Of a stretch of DNA of 64,000 nucleotides, positions 53,789 through 64,000 are shown in pieces (the stretch's first letter is position 1; the number at the start of each line of letters is the position of its first letter). A program made the translations under genes and the position numbers. Below the pieces are notes generated by a model, which saw nothing but the letters and a program-made list of their open reading frames with translations, searched no databases and was not told the DNA's origin. Origin of the DNA: Sarocladium kiliense (lineage: Eukaryota; Ascomycota; Sordariomycetes; Hypocreales; Sarocladiaceae); contig JAUZTG010000029.1 of the NCBI GenBank assembly GCA_030734395.1, forward strand, positions 3,410,001-3,474,000, written 5' to 3'.

Positions 53789-55690
53789 ATGCATCTCGTT
53801 CCCAAAGAGGCACGTGAACACCCACCTTTCGCGCTCACGCATGTACTCATACTTTCTACAGCTTGATAAGCTCACCATCTCCCAACTCGGCTTCCTCGCG
53901 CAGCGGCGACTCGCTCGAGGAGTCAAGCTCAATCATGCCGAAGCTACAGTGAGCCAATGCCGTTCCGTAGCGTTTCTGGGCCGACACTGACCAGCTTCAG
54001 GCCCTTATAGCAAGCAACCTCCAAGAGCTCATTCGCGATGGCGGCCACACTGTTGCAGATCTTATGACGCTTGGTTCTACCATGCTAGGACGAAGACATG
54101 TCTTGCCCTCAGTATGCAGCACTCTTCACGAGATCCAAGTCGAGGGCACGTTTCCTACAGGTACCTATCTGGTCACCGTGCACAATCCTATCAGCAGCGA
54201 TGATGGGAACCTGAGACGCGCTCTATACGGCAGCTTCCTGCCCATCCCTGATCAAGACGATTTTGATCTTCCGGATGCCGCAGAATACGAGTCTGCGAGA
54301 CAGCCTGGAGCTGTCGTCACAGTAAAGAGCAAGATCACACTCAACGAGAACAGGAAGCGTATTAAGCTTCGCGTCACCAGCAGAGGTGACCGTCCCATTC
54401 AAGTTGGCTCGCACTACCACTTCATCGAGACAAATCCACAGCTTGACTTTGACCGTGAGAGGGCTTACGGGTATCGGCTTGACATCCCTGCGGGGACATC
54501 GGTCCGCTTTGAGCCTGGTGACACCAAGACAGTGACACTGGTCGAGATTGGAGGCAACAAAGTCATCCGCGGAGGAAACGAGCTGGCCAGCGGAGGAGTG
54601 GAGCTGTGGCGCGCGAGTGAGATTGTGACGAAGCTGCAGCAGGCTGGATTTGCGCATACGCCTGAGCCGGCGGGGGATGCGGCCTTCATCGATATGTTCC
54701 AGATGGATAGGGCGGCTTACAACACCATGTTTGGACCGACGACTGGAGACCTTGTCAAGTTGGGAAGCACCAACCTGTGGATCAAGGTCGAGAAGGATTT
54801 CACGGTGTATGGCGACGAGTGTAAGTTCGGAGGCGGCAAGACCCTCCGCGAGGGAATGGGTCAAGCGACTGGACGAACGGACTCGGAATCGCTGGACATG
54901 GTCGTGACGAATGCGCTTGTCGTGGACTGGAGTGGCATCTTTAAAGCAGACATTGGCGTCAAAGATGGTATGATCGTGGGTATCGGAAAAGCAGGCAACC
55001 CGGATGTCATGGACGGAGTGACCCCTGGCATGGTTGTTGGCAGTGGAACGGATGTGGTTGCTGGTGAAGGCAAGATCATCACTGCAGGAGGCATTGATAC
55101 GCATATTCACTTCATCTGCCCTCAGCAAATCAACGAGTCTATGGCATCGGGTATCACAACTATGCTCGGCGGCGGAGTTGGCCCAAGGTCTGAGTCCCCT
55201 TTTCCATACTCGAGGCTGACACTCACTTACACGTACCTACAGTGCCGGAACATCTGCAACGACTTGCACCCCTGGTAAGAACTATATGCGCATGATGCTT
55301 CAAGCTGCCGACACTCTTCCAATCAACATCGGTATCACCGGCAAAGGCAACGATTCCTCTCCGCTTGCTCTCCGTGAACAGGTCAACGCCGGTGCCTGTG
55401 GCCTCAAGCTTCACGAGGACTGGGGTTCAACACCCGCCGCCATTGACTCCTGTCTCTCCGTCTGCGACGAACTCGACGTCCAATGCCTCATCCACACAGA
55501 CACCCTCAACGAGTCTGGCTTCGTTGAATCCACCATCGCCGCCTTCAAAGACCGCACCATTCACACCTACCACACCGAAGGCGCCGGCGGCGGTCACGCC
55601 CCCGACATCATCAGCGTCGTCGAAAAGCCCAACGTCCTCCCCAGCTCAACCAACCCAACCCGGCCCTACACCCGCAACACCCTCGACGAA

Positions 55691-55723
<33 letters not shown>

Positions 55724-56567
55724 AGCAAAAACATCCCCGAAGACGTCGCCTTCGCCGAATCCCGCATCCGCGCGGAAACCATCGCCGCAGAAGACGTCCT
55801 GCACGACCTCGGCGCCATCTCCATGATGTCCTCCGACTCACAGGCCATGGGACGCTGCGGCGAAGTGATTCTGAGAACGTGGAACACGGCGCATAAGAAT
55901 AAGGAGCAGAGGGGCAGCTTGCCGGAGGATGAGGGTACCGGGGCGGATAATTGGAGGGTGAAGAGGTATGTGAGTAAGTATACGGTAAATGCTGCTTTGG
56001 CGCAAGGATTTGGGCACTTGATTGGGAGTGTGGAGGTTGGGAAGCTGGCCGATTTGGTAGTTTGGGATAAGGCATGGTTTGGAACGAAGCCGTCACTTGT
56101 TATCAAGAGCGGTCTGATTGCGTATGCCATGATGGTAAGTCTCTCCTTCTCTACATGCTTTTGTGTCAACCTCTTATCACAGAGACGAACTTCACATCAC
56201 TTCTCCCCTCTGCCTTCTATATTTCATACAGCTAACCCATTCCCAGGGCGACCCCAATGCTTCCATCCCAACCGTTCAACCAGTCATCTCCCGCCCCATG
56301 TTCTCGCCTCTGGTCCCCTCAACCAGCATCCTCTTCGTCTCCGCCTCCTCCATCTCCTCCGGTGCCATTGCCTCCTACGGACTCCGTTCCCGCGTCGAGG
56401 CTGTCAAGGATTGCCGGACTGTGGGCAAGAAGGACATGAAATACAACGATAGCATGCCGAAGATGAGGGTGGACCCGGAGAGCTATGTCGTGGAGGCGGA
56501 TGGGAAGGTTTGTACGGCGGAGCCGGCGGAGAGGTTGCCGTTGACGCAAGAATGGTTCGTGTACTGA
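53789..56567 (+). CDS. Urease, single-chain nickel enzyme
   Basis: Hydrolyses urea to ammonia and carbamate in the cytosol. Exons 53789-53809, 53862-53948, 54001-55187, 55243-56134 and 56247-56567 give 835 residues, the usual length for plant/fungal urease. Exon 1 has seven codons (MHLVPKE) and is followed by an intron with a GC donor (GAG|GCACGT..CTACAG). Gamma, beta and alpha domains run in one chain: GVKLNHAEATALIAS, HYHFIETNPQLDFDRERAYG, then the amidohydrolase. Nickel ligands are seen in THIHF (His404, His406), the carbamylated Lys487 in GLKLHEDWG, HTDTLNESGF and YHTEGAGGGHAPD. The flap is MVCHHL (Cys589, His590), and SSDSQAMGR is intact. No broken motif. The accessory genes ureD/F/G are not in this window. 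Co-oriented with NGG1, 493 bp downstream of it. Confidence 0.95.
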
Positions 56568-57126
56568 GGTTGTGGTGTTACTGATGGGTGAGAGGGACGG
56601 CGGTTGCTTGACAAGCAGCTGGACATCGGTCTTCTACGTTTGCAGCAGATAGGTTTAACAGACCGTATAAGGGAACGAATGAGAGAAGATCGAGCATATC
56701 AATGATTGTCATTGCCTTCATCACAACCTGACCAAAACTAGGCCCAGTCGACGTCGTTCCATCCGACGATTCGCAAGATAAGATACAGAAAACAACACTG
56801 CACAGATAATGACGGCGCGCGTTGAGACAGAGCCAATATTCCCACACCTTCCTTTCCTCCAAACCACGTAATTTCCCTTTTGTGCCAAAGTAAAAAACAC
56901 CAGAACCCTAAAGCGTTTGTTGTATTCGATTCAAACGCAGCCAACTCTCCTATCTCATCTCGGGAGTGAAGCAAGCAAGAAGACGTCAAGGGGGAATCAG
57001 GACAAGAAAAAAGCAGAAGAAGTCAGACAATCCCCTTTGCACCTTGAACACCAAAGCTCCAAGAATACTCCCCAAAAATGATAGGGAGAGAAAGAGCGGC
57101 ATTCGTGCAGTGGAATGAGTGGCCGT
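56568..57126. other. Intergenic between convergent urease and HMG-box genes
   Basis: 3' regions only; nothing else noticed in 559 bp. Confidence 0.5.
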
Positions 57127-58731
57127 CTAGTTCTTAGCCTTCTTGCCCCTGCTCGCCTTCTTCGCATCATCAGGTCCCTCGCCGGCCTTGCCGGAGACGC
57201 GCCGCCTCTTCTTGTCGGGGCTACCAACTGCAGGAGAGGGAATGGCAGTGCTCATGTCGACGGGAGCATCGCTCTTGCGCTTGCGTTGAGCGGCGTTCTT
57301 CTTGGGAGTCTTGCCAGAGTCGTCGGCTCCCAGCTGCTCAGCGATGGCAGCCTGCTCGTTAGAGTCAGCGGCAGCAGCGGTATCCTTGAGCGGAGGAACG
57401 GGAATGTTGTGTGCGTTGGCGTAGTCCAAGGCCTCCTCATCAGACATATCTTTGGCAAGAGGGTTGCCGCCAATCTTGTAAGAGTGGACACGAGCGTTGT
57501 AGAGACGGAGGTTGTACTGGTAAGCAGTGTTCCAGCCAAGCTTCTCAGCTTCGCTCATCTGAGACCAGCGACGCTGGCCCTCAGTCTGGACAGCACCCTT
57601 GGGAGCATCCTCACCGAGGTCACCGGCGATGACGGAACGGGCGTGCTGCATGTAGAGGAAGTAAGGTGTAAGAGGTCGCTTGGGGGCGTTTTGATCGTGG
57701 ACACGCTTCTTGCGCTCCTTCTTCTCCTCGCCGGCAGCGGGAACAAGGTCGGTGAGACCATTGAGCATGAGCTGGGAAGTGGCACTGTCAAGCTGGGCGA
57801 GCAGGGCGCTGGAGTGAGCGTCATCACCATTGTGGTCTCCAACACCCATGAGCATGTTGGTCTGGCGGGCATAGTCGTGAGCAAACTCTCGGATCAGGCC
57901 AGTAATAGTGGCAAACCGAGTGAGGCACTGCAAGCAGAGTTAGCATGTCTGTCATTATGGTGACGGAAATAGCGAAAGTCGTGTAAGTTAGCTTGTGGAG
58001 ATGGTGGATAGAATAACTGATGATGGCATGGGTTACAGGCAGTACGGCAGGGTTGGTAGCGATGAACAGCAACAGCAATGGATAGTGGTGAGCTGAGGCG
58101 AAGCTCAGTGAGGCAGTAGTGGGTGAGCCCCGCCACGAGCGCGCCATGAGAGCCGATGTAAACATGGCAGTTCAGCCTTGTGAGCAAGACGCGTTGCACA
58201 TTACGCATTTGCGAGCTTAGTTCAAGTTTGCATTCCGAAATGCAACTCAACCCAGATGGCAGCAAGTGAGCGATGAATCAAGCAAAGCTTGCATCGCTCG
58301 GGATCCAGCTGCATATATGCGGGTGTTTGAAGCGTATCGCATCACCTTATGACGCGCTCACAGAATCCAAAGAGACCGATCGCACTCTTCCCTTTCGTTG
58401 GTGAAATACAGGAGTGTAGGAACCGAAAGCAATCAGAGTAAAAAGCCTTTTAGTGACTTACCGAGTCGCGAACGCGCATGAATTGCTCAGCATCAACAAC
58501 ACGCTGCATACCCTGAGCGATGGGCTGTTGCTGCTGGACCTGCTGAGGCGGAGGCTGCTGTTGCATGGGAGGCTGGGGCACGCCCATGGGCTGCTGCATG
58601 TGGTGCTGAGGGACCATGGTAGGCATCTGCATATGCTGGTGAGGCATCATGACGGGCGGTGGTGCGGCGAGAGGCTGGGGGATTCCGGCGAGCTTAGCCT
58701 TGTCGGCGTCGGCCTTCTTGGTACGGGCCAT
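57127..58731 (-). CDS. HMG-box protein with Gln-rich N-terminus
   Basis: Nuclear DNA-binding protein. Exons 58731-58462 and 57927-57127 give 356 residues, with a 534-bp intron that is about ten times longer than others in the window. Residues 1-80 are Gln/Pro/Met-rich (HHMQQPMGVPQPPMQQQ), and the join DS|CLTRFATITGLIREFAHDY keeps a helical region in frame. One HMG box lies at about 185-255: APKRPLTPYFLYMQHARSV, with Trp in QRRWSQMSEAEKLGWNTAYQ. KKRKSD- and KKRRR-type basic stretches near the C-terminus are likely NLS. The box is of the non-specific (NHP6/HMGB) kind by PKRPLTPY, not the SRY kind. I do not recognise a specific orthologue. Phase 0 splice, donor GTAAGT, acceptor TTGCAG. Confidence 0.85.
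58268..58299. repeat. Hairpin-forming inverted repeat inside the HMG gene intron
   Basis: GAGCGATG (58268-58275) pairs with CATCGCTC (58292-58299), and inner CAAGC pairs with GCTTG around an AAA loop; an AAT bulge sits on one side. In RNA this gives a stem of 13 pairs in the middle of the 534-bp intron. Confidence 0.6.
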
Positions 58732-61700
58732 TTGGCGATGGAAGGGAAAGCTGGGGTGATTGCGTTGAGCGCGGCTCGCAGTGGAGATGACGCGCGCTGT
58801 AGATGGGTGGTGGCGGTGGTGTTTAGAGCGATGTGGTAAATAAATGCGCTGGAGTGAGTGATCCGGAAATCAGAGGCTCGCAGGGGGTTTGCTGTCAAGC
58901 TGAAAACGCGCTGGAAGATGGTGAAGATGAGGGGTTGGAAGAGAGAGAAACAGAGGGGGAAAGGAGGGCGACAGCGGGAGGGGGGGATGGTGGGAGGTGC
59001 CCTGAATTTGTAGTGGCACTGGCACCTGACAGAGCCTGCAGCCTGGCTCGCAATCAGCTGCCCTCTGTTCTGTCCTGCCCCCCTCCCAGTTCGTCTGCTG
59101 CCACCTGTTGGGGTGTGCGCGCCCAGCAGTAGCCCACTGGGGACACCACCTTCAGCAGCAAGACGCGACCGACCGCAGGAAAAAAAAAAACACACACGCC
59201 GCACGCACGCTTCTGTTCTAGGCGGGTGTGGTAGCGCCCTCAGGTGGTGCCGTAATCGAATGCTAGGGGGTGTGGGTGCCACATGCAGCCAGTGACAGTG
59301 CAGCGCTGGGCGTTTTGGCCCCCTCCCTCAATCAGAGGGCACCGTTGCAGGCGGGGGTACTGGAAGGATAAAACAGGTGGCTGATGGGGGGTTGTGCTGA
59401 ATTCCAGGCCGTACTGGAGGGAAGAGGAGACGACAGATTAAAAAAACAGTGCACGCGGGATTTTGGGGGAGGGCAGCATGCCCACCACACCTCGCCGGAG
59501 GCGCACCTGCATCACTCTTCATCCTCCAGCGAGTTCTTATTTCGTCCTGGGGCACACCCTGTTGCCGCCGTTCGCCGTCCTACGACACCCCGTTCTTCAG
59601 CATTGTCCTGCTTGTAATCAGTGGCACATCGCTGAAACACCACCCAAATGCTAACTGCCACACGTTGACAAGCAAAGCCACCATGGGTCGCTCCCAGTAG
59701 CACTGAACAACACATCATGCAGCACCCGACCAGGCACTGCTCACGGACCTGGTAATCAATCACTGACCGAACTATGCCTTTGGTGCTCCTCAGCGCCCGC
59801 TCGTGTTGGCCAGAACTGTCCCACCTATTAATGGCACTCGGCGCGTACTGACACTGGGCGGAGAGGCTTGGGTAGATCACTCCAACTTTGACTGGAGTTT
59901 CTATGTAGTCAGCTGTCGCAGGTATACGATGAGTATCCATTCATCAGATGGGCAATTGTTACATCGATGATACTGACGCTTTGTTGCGGGCTTGCCTGTG
60001 TTCTGGGCTGTTGAGGGTGCTGCGTAGGTCTCTTACACCGTATCATAATTGACAGCGCTGTTAACAGGGCCAGCTAGGGCCATCCCGCTGTCGAGTTCGG
60101 ATATCGCTGGAGGCCCTGAAGCTCTAGCGATACTTCTGGGGGACACAGGAAGGAGCACTGCGAGGCTCTCAGCGCGTCATGAATCACTCTGTTTTCGGTG
60201 GAGTATGTTGGCGCAGTCCAAGCCCCCGTCCGATAGTGTGCTTCGAGCCAGCTGATTTGCAGGGCAACGGTGTTCCACTGGAACGAGGTGTACATCTCAG
60301 CACGGTGGTTGTTGACCCCTCACTTCAGGCTGGCACGACACTCGCAGGCACCACTCTAGTTGGGCGGGAGCAGGAAGAATCAGGGTCAAGGCGCTTGCCC
60401 ACCGACCTGGGCATCTCCTTGACGGTTGGGCCTGATTTCCAGCCTGGTCTCTCGGCGCTGGAGCCACTGTTTACTGATCCCGCTGAAAATCGCTGTCCCG
60501 CGCCTTCGCCAGGGTCAATTTCTTCAGGCCTGAACAAGCCTACAACCTCCAACTATTTCGCCGTAGCGAAGATCTCGCTACAGGTGCCATTAGACTGCGC
60601 TTTCGCATGCTAACTGAGTGACGGGTTGATCAACCAGCACCGTACTGCTTCTTGTACTATCCATGGACGAACAGGGAGCCGAGTGGTCTCCAGATGCATG
60701 GATACTGCTCTTGTCCCTTTTCGATTGATCGAAGTTCTTGCACAACGCGTTCGAAACAAGTGATGTGACTGAGCCGACGTGCTGTGAGCCCGTCGTTTCA
60801 ACCTGTAAGAATCGATCCAAACTTCCACGGTTGTCCAAACACAAAAGCGTGTATGCTCATAAGTATTGAGCTTGTTTGAAGTGCTGTCGCGATCATGTTG
60901 GTCGCGATGTGAGGTGTCGTTGTCGCCCACGCACTGCACCAGGACCCAGGGTCCAGGCTGGTTCAAATGGCAAGCGCCAGCATCCCACGGCCGTGCATGC
61001 TGCGAGCGATCTGCCATCCCGGGAACTTGATGACGAGTCAACTCGTCCAGCGTGCTCTAATTGACCATGGACCGCTGGCTGTCAGCTCGCCCTCACGCTC
61101 CCGTGGGGACAATCCAATCATCAACGCGATAGATGCAATTGCCTTATCGTATGCAGGTCACGTGTATCGCTACCACCTCAATGCTTGAGGCGCCTAATCA
61201 TATGCGGCCGCATATTGTAGACTGTGCAATGGCTGAACGACTTGATCAATCTTTAATGCTCTGTCTGAGTCTTGAGTTGATTCTGATCTGTAAAAAATGC
61301 TCTGGGAATCAAAACAGTCCCTCACGACGCGGCGTGGACCCCTGCCGCCATCCCGGATGGGGACCACTGTAGGGGTTCGGTATCGGAACGAGACACGCAC
61401 TGCTATACATTCCGCCCAGCGGGTACCTGAAGGTTCTGAGCTTTAAATACCTTAAGATCTTTAACTCAACTCATCACTGTCAGCTCTGGTACAGTGCAGG
61501 ATGGATGCGCGCATGATGAAGCTCGTTTCATGAATCGTGTGTCTTGCAAAAGTCATAGACAAGGGCAACCCATCACCGGCAGAAGCAAGGGCAGTTGACT
61601 TAAGCAACTGAAGCTTTTCTCTGACCCCGCTGACGATACGAAAGCCCACTGATCGCCTGGCAGCTTGGCGATGAATGATATCATGCTGCGTATGCGTACA

Positions 61701-62354
61701 CACAAGCTTCAATCGGACGAGCGGTACCTGGATCACCAAGAAAGAGCCAAGACTCTGCTGAGGCGGATATCCGGCTCTGAGCATGGTGGTATCAAGCAGC
61801 AAGATAGCATTGAAGTCATGCATTTAGCAAGCTGCCCGAGGCTCCCGCTTGCTGCACATGCACAAGCATCCTGATCTGGATCCATCCATGGGCAGCGGGG
61901 CAATCCATCAGAGACCCGGCACCTGAGACGGCGCGTCGCACCACCTGCAAGCCAGCTCCAACCATGACATGACGCCAGCTGAACAAGCAGACTAAGACCA
62001 GCGAATCGAGCTGCTGAACCGATAATTGTCTGTGCCCTGTAGCCCAATCCCTTTGCCCCTCACTCGTCATAGCGGGCGGCTGCCGGTACAGCATCGAATG
62101 AGGGACCTTGGTGCTCTGCCCCTCCACGCGTAGCACCCCTCCTGGGTTGCCTCCTCCCTGGCAAACGTAACGTCTCTTAAAGCTCTGTAGCTATCCACCT
62201 TCTGATTTATCCTTCTCCTCAATCTCTGATCTGCATCGTCTCCTCTTCCTCTTCCGTAAACACAGAAGCTTGCTGGTTCAGAGCTTCATCAACTTATCGC
62301 ATCCATCATCCGCTTCGCCTGTCCTCTAGCGTCTACGAACGCGAAGCTTCCAAC
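58732..62354. other. Gene-poor 3.6-kb region
   Basis: No frame has protein-like composition over a useful length; the best, 60179-60613 plus, reads as 144 codons without a recognisable fold. It includes the HMG promoter (G/A-rich on the plus strand, 58740-58990), a short A10-CACACAC simple sequence near 59180, and a long C/T-rich leader (62130-62330) in front of the het-c start. No transposon ends, tRNA or RIP-like AT bias were seen. Confidence 0.5.
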
Positions 62355-64000
62355 ATGCCCGGCTTCAAGCCGCCTTTCCCCCTCCTTGTAGGGTTCATCA
62401 TTCTTTTCGCCTTCGCTGGCAAGGCTCATGCCTTCGGTGCCGGAAACATCGCCTCTCTGTCCAAGATCGAGGGTCAAAACTGTTAGTGCTCCCGTCTTTC
62501 AACATGCTGCACATTGATCATGCAATTGCTCACCGGTACTGTTGCAGGGCGCCATGGTGACATCGAAGATACGCTTCTGACCCTTGCAATGGCTAAGGGC
62601 ATTGGAGGCAAGAAGTTCAACAAGATCATGGTTTCTCGTGTTTACTTTGGTAACTGGCTGCGTGACTACTCGCAGGCTGTCGATGTGGGCACTGTCAAGT
62701 CCGTATCTGCCGAGGCCATTCGCCTTCTGCTCTGCATTCTTGGATTCCTGAGCTTCGGCTATGGCTCAGGCGAGTTCGAAGTCACTGGTGTGTTCTCCGT
62801 GTCACTCACCAGGTCAAGAGCTCCTGCTAATATGGTTATCAGCCGAACGCCTCGGATGCTATCGCCCTGAAGACCACATCGACAACCCTAGGGATTACGC
62901 CGAGAACCAAGACGCTAGACGGTACGATAAGAGACTCCGTGGCCCTGTCGATGAACGAAGGGAGTTGTCCATCGATCCTCGAAGTGGTATGAAGAATTAC
63001 ATTGCCAATGAGGAGGCTGGCATCATGACCAGTGCGGCACACGTTCGCAATCTATTTGGTCGCTGCATCGAACTTGGCCGCCGGTACAAGGACAATAATA
63101 GGAAAGAGGACCTTTACGAGTCTCTTCGTCTCATGGGAACTGGTTTGCACTGTCTTGAGGGTAAGCGTGGCGTCAGAAATCTTCACATTGCCCATGGAGC
63201 TATCCACTAACGCAATTGTAGACTTCTTCGCCCACAGCAACTATATTGAGCTGGCCCTGATCGAAATGGGCGAGCGCGATGTCTTCCCTCACACTGGACG
63301 ACGTACACAAATGCAGATTGATGGTGTTAGGAACCCTGTCTATCCAATTGTGACTGGTACATTCGGTGGAGTGGACTTCTTGCACTCCGTGGTTGGCGAG
63401 GGTGAGTGATATTTGCCAAGATGAGATGGTCCGGGATACTGACAGCCTGTAGTCTCCGACAAGATGACCCAGAATGAGATCCAGGAGCTGGAGGGCACAC
63501 TTAAGGAGAGCCAGAAGGCAGACACCAGCATGCTGCGCGACCTTCTCGACAAGATCCCGGATGGCATTATCGGTGGCAACAGCAGTAAGAAGGGCCAGCG
63601 CATTGATGAGATCCAGCACGATGCCCAAGCCTCTCAGCTTCAGAACATGCAGGTCTCTCCCCGCGAGCCGGAGGAGTTCACTCGATACGTCCAGGACATT
63701 TTCAAGCAGATCATGCCAGTCATTGAGTTCCACGACGAGGTCATGCAAGGTACGGACACTCACTTGGTGGCCTACCAGGCGTCTTGCTAACAATGAGCTT
63801 CACAGGTATCTCCGCTGCCTTCGAGAAGATCCCGATTCTTCCCAAAATCGTCGAGCAGCTCGAAGATCAACTCACCCAATTCGTCTTCTCGATCATGGCG
63901 CCTTTCGTCGTCCCTCTTATCCGCCAGCTCCGTGCAGAGCTCAAGACTGGCTCGGATGAGATCATTCAGAGCAGCAAGAACGAGCAGCACATTGTGTTCG
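62355..64000 (+). CDS. het-c: HET-C-type heterokaryon incompatibility homologue (3' end outside)
   Basis: Homologue of Neurospora het-c (PF07217), probably extracytoplasmic and membrane-linked. Exons 62355-62481, 62548-62787, 62843-63160, 63222-63401, 63453-63749 and 63806->64000 cover about the first 450 residues. A signal peptide is clear (PPFPLLVGFIILFAFAGKAHA). Landmarks are WRHGDIEDTLLTLAMAKG, YFGNWLRDYSQAVDVGTV, LGCYRPEDHIDNP, HCLEDFFAHSNYIELALIE (His-rich region also known from bacterial PLC-like folds) and GTFGGVDFLHSVVGEV. All five introns are phase 1. The glycine-rich C-terminus typical of the family lies beyond the window. Allelic incompatibility in Neurospora comes from a variable segment; whether this locus has that role here cannot be told. 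Confidence 0.93.

Noticed and set aside
53765..53790. GTAGCTCAG, resembling a tRNA A box
   Set aside because: No matching B box or acceptor stem follows; the bases are the urease leader ending at its ATG.
54223..55128. 301-codon antisense frame inside urease
   Set aside because: Shadow of the urease reading frame; the plus strand encodes conserved active-site sequence throughout.
59170..59215. A-run followed by CA/CGCA simple sequence, considered as a transposon poly-A tail
   Set aside because: No coding remnant or target-site duplication next to it; a short microsatellite explains it.
60179..60613. 144-codon plus-strand open frame in the gene-poor block
   Set aside because: No recognisable fold, overlapping frames are also open, and no promoter or splice support.

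Overview
The window is nuclear DNA of a filamentous ascomycete (Pezizomycotina; a Dothideomycete is my best guess, not a firm one). The grounds are short spliceosomal introns of about 48-112 nt with GT..AG ends, roughly one gene per 2.4 kb on both strands, and fungal-only families: a Zn2Cys6 regulator, two Dal5-type transporters, a HET-C protein, a fused betaine-lipid synthase and a CYT-18-type mitochondrial TyrRS. I see no rRNA, tRNA, CRISPR array, transposon or provirus. All coordinates of spliced genes come from joining reading frames across consensus splice sites by eye, checked for phase, without transcript data.

Left third (1-22 kb), nutrition and secretion: a secreted M14 carboxypeptidase cut by the left edge; then a Zn2Cys6 regulator, a Dal5-type MFS anion transporter and a PdxA2-type dehydrogenase, which look like a small catabolic cluster for an acid sugar such as threonate. 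They are followed by an ACT-domain protein, a secreted S9 peptidase, an alpha/beta hydrolase, an OPT oligopeptide transporter, a second Dal5-type transporter and a type II membrane protein with a glycosyltransferase-like motif.

Middle (23-46 kb), mostly housekeeping: a multi-pass membrane protein of unknown function, a tandem-bromodomain Rsc4-like chromatin subunit, a Maf nucleotide pyrophosphatase, an Ino4-like bHLH factor, mitochondrial ThrRS, importin Kap120, a zinc-less quinone oxidoreductase, ubiquilin Dsk2, the TORC1 regulator Npr2, mitochondrial TyrRS and the succinate dehydrogenase anchor SdhD.

Right part (46-64 kb): the bifunctional betaine-lipid synthase Bta1, SAGA subunit Ngg1/Ada3, a complete urease, an HMG-box protein with an unusually long intron, a gene-poor 3.6-kb stretch, and the 5' part of a het-c homologue running off the right edge.

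The most interesting candidate system is the regulator-transporter-PdxA2 group at 1.7-7.6 kb. Fungi make vitamin B6 by the PDX1/PDX2 route and do not need PdxA for it. The regulator's own promoter and the shared transporter/PdxA2 promoter each hold a CCG-N3-CGG everted repeat, the kind of site that Zn2Cys6 dimers bind. A second notable feature is an apparently coding Pro/Met/Gln-rich stretch beyond the stop codon of the Rsc4-like gene.
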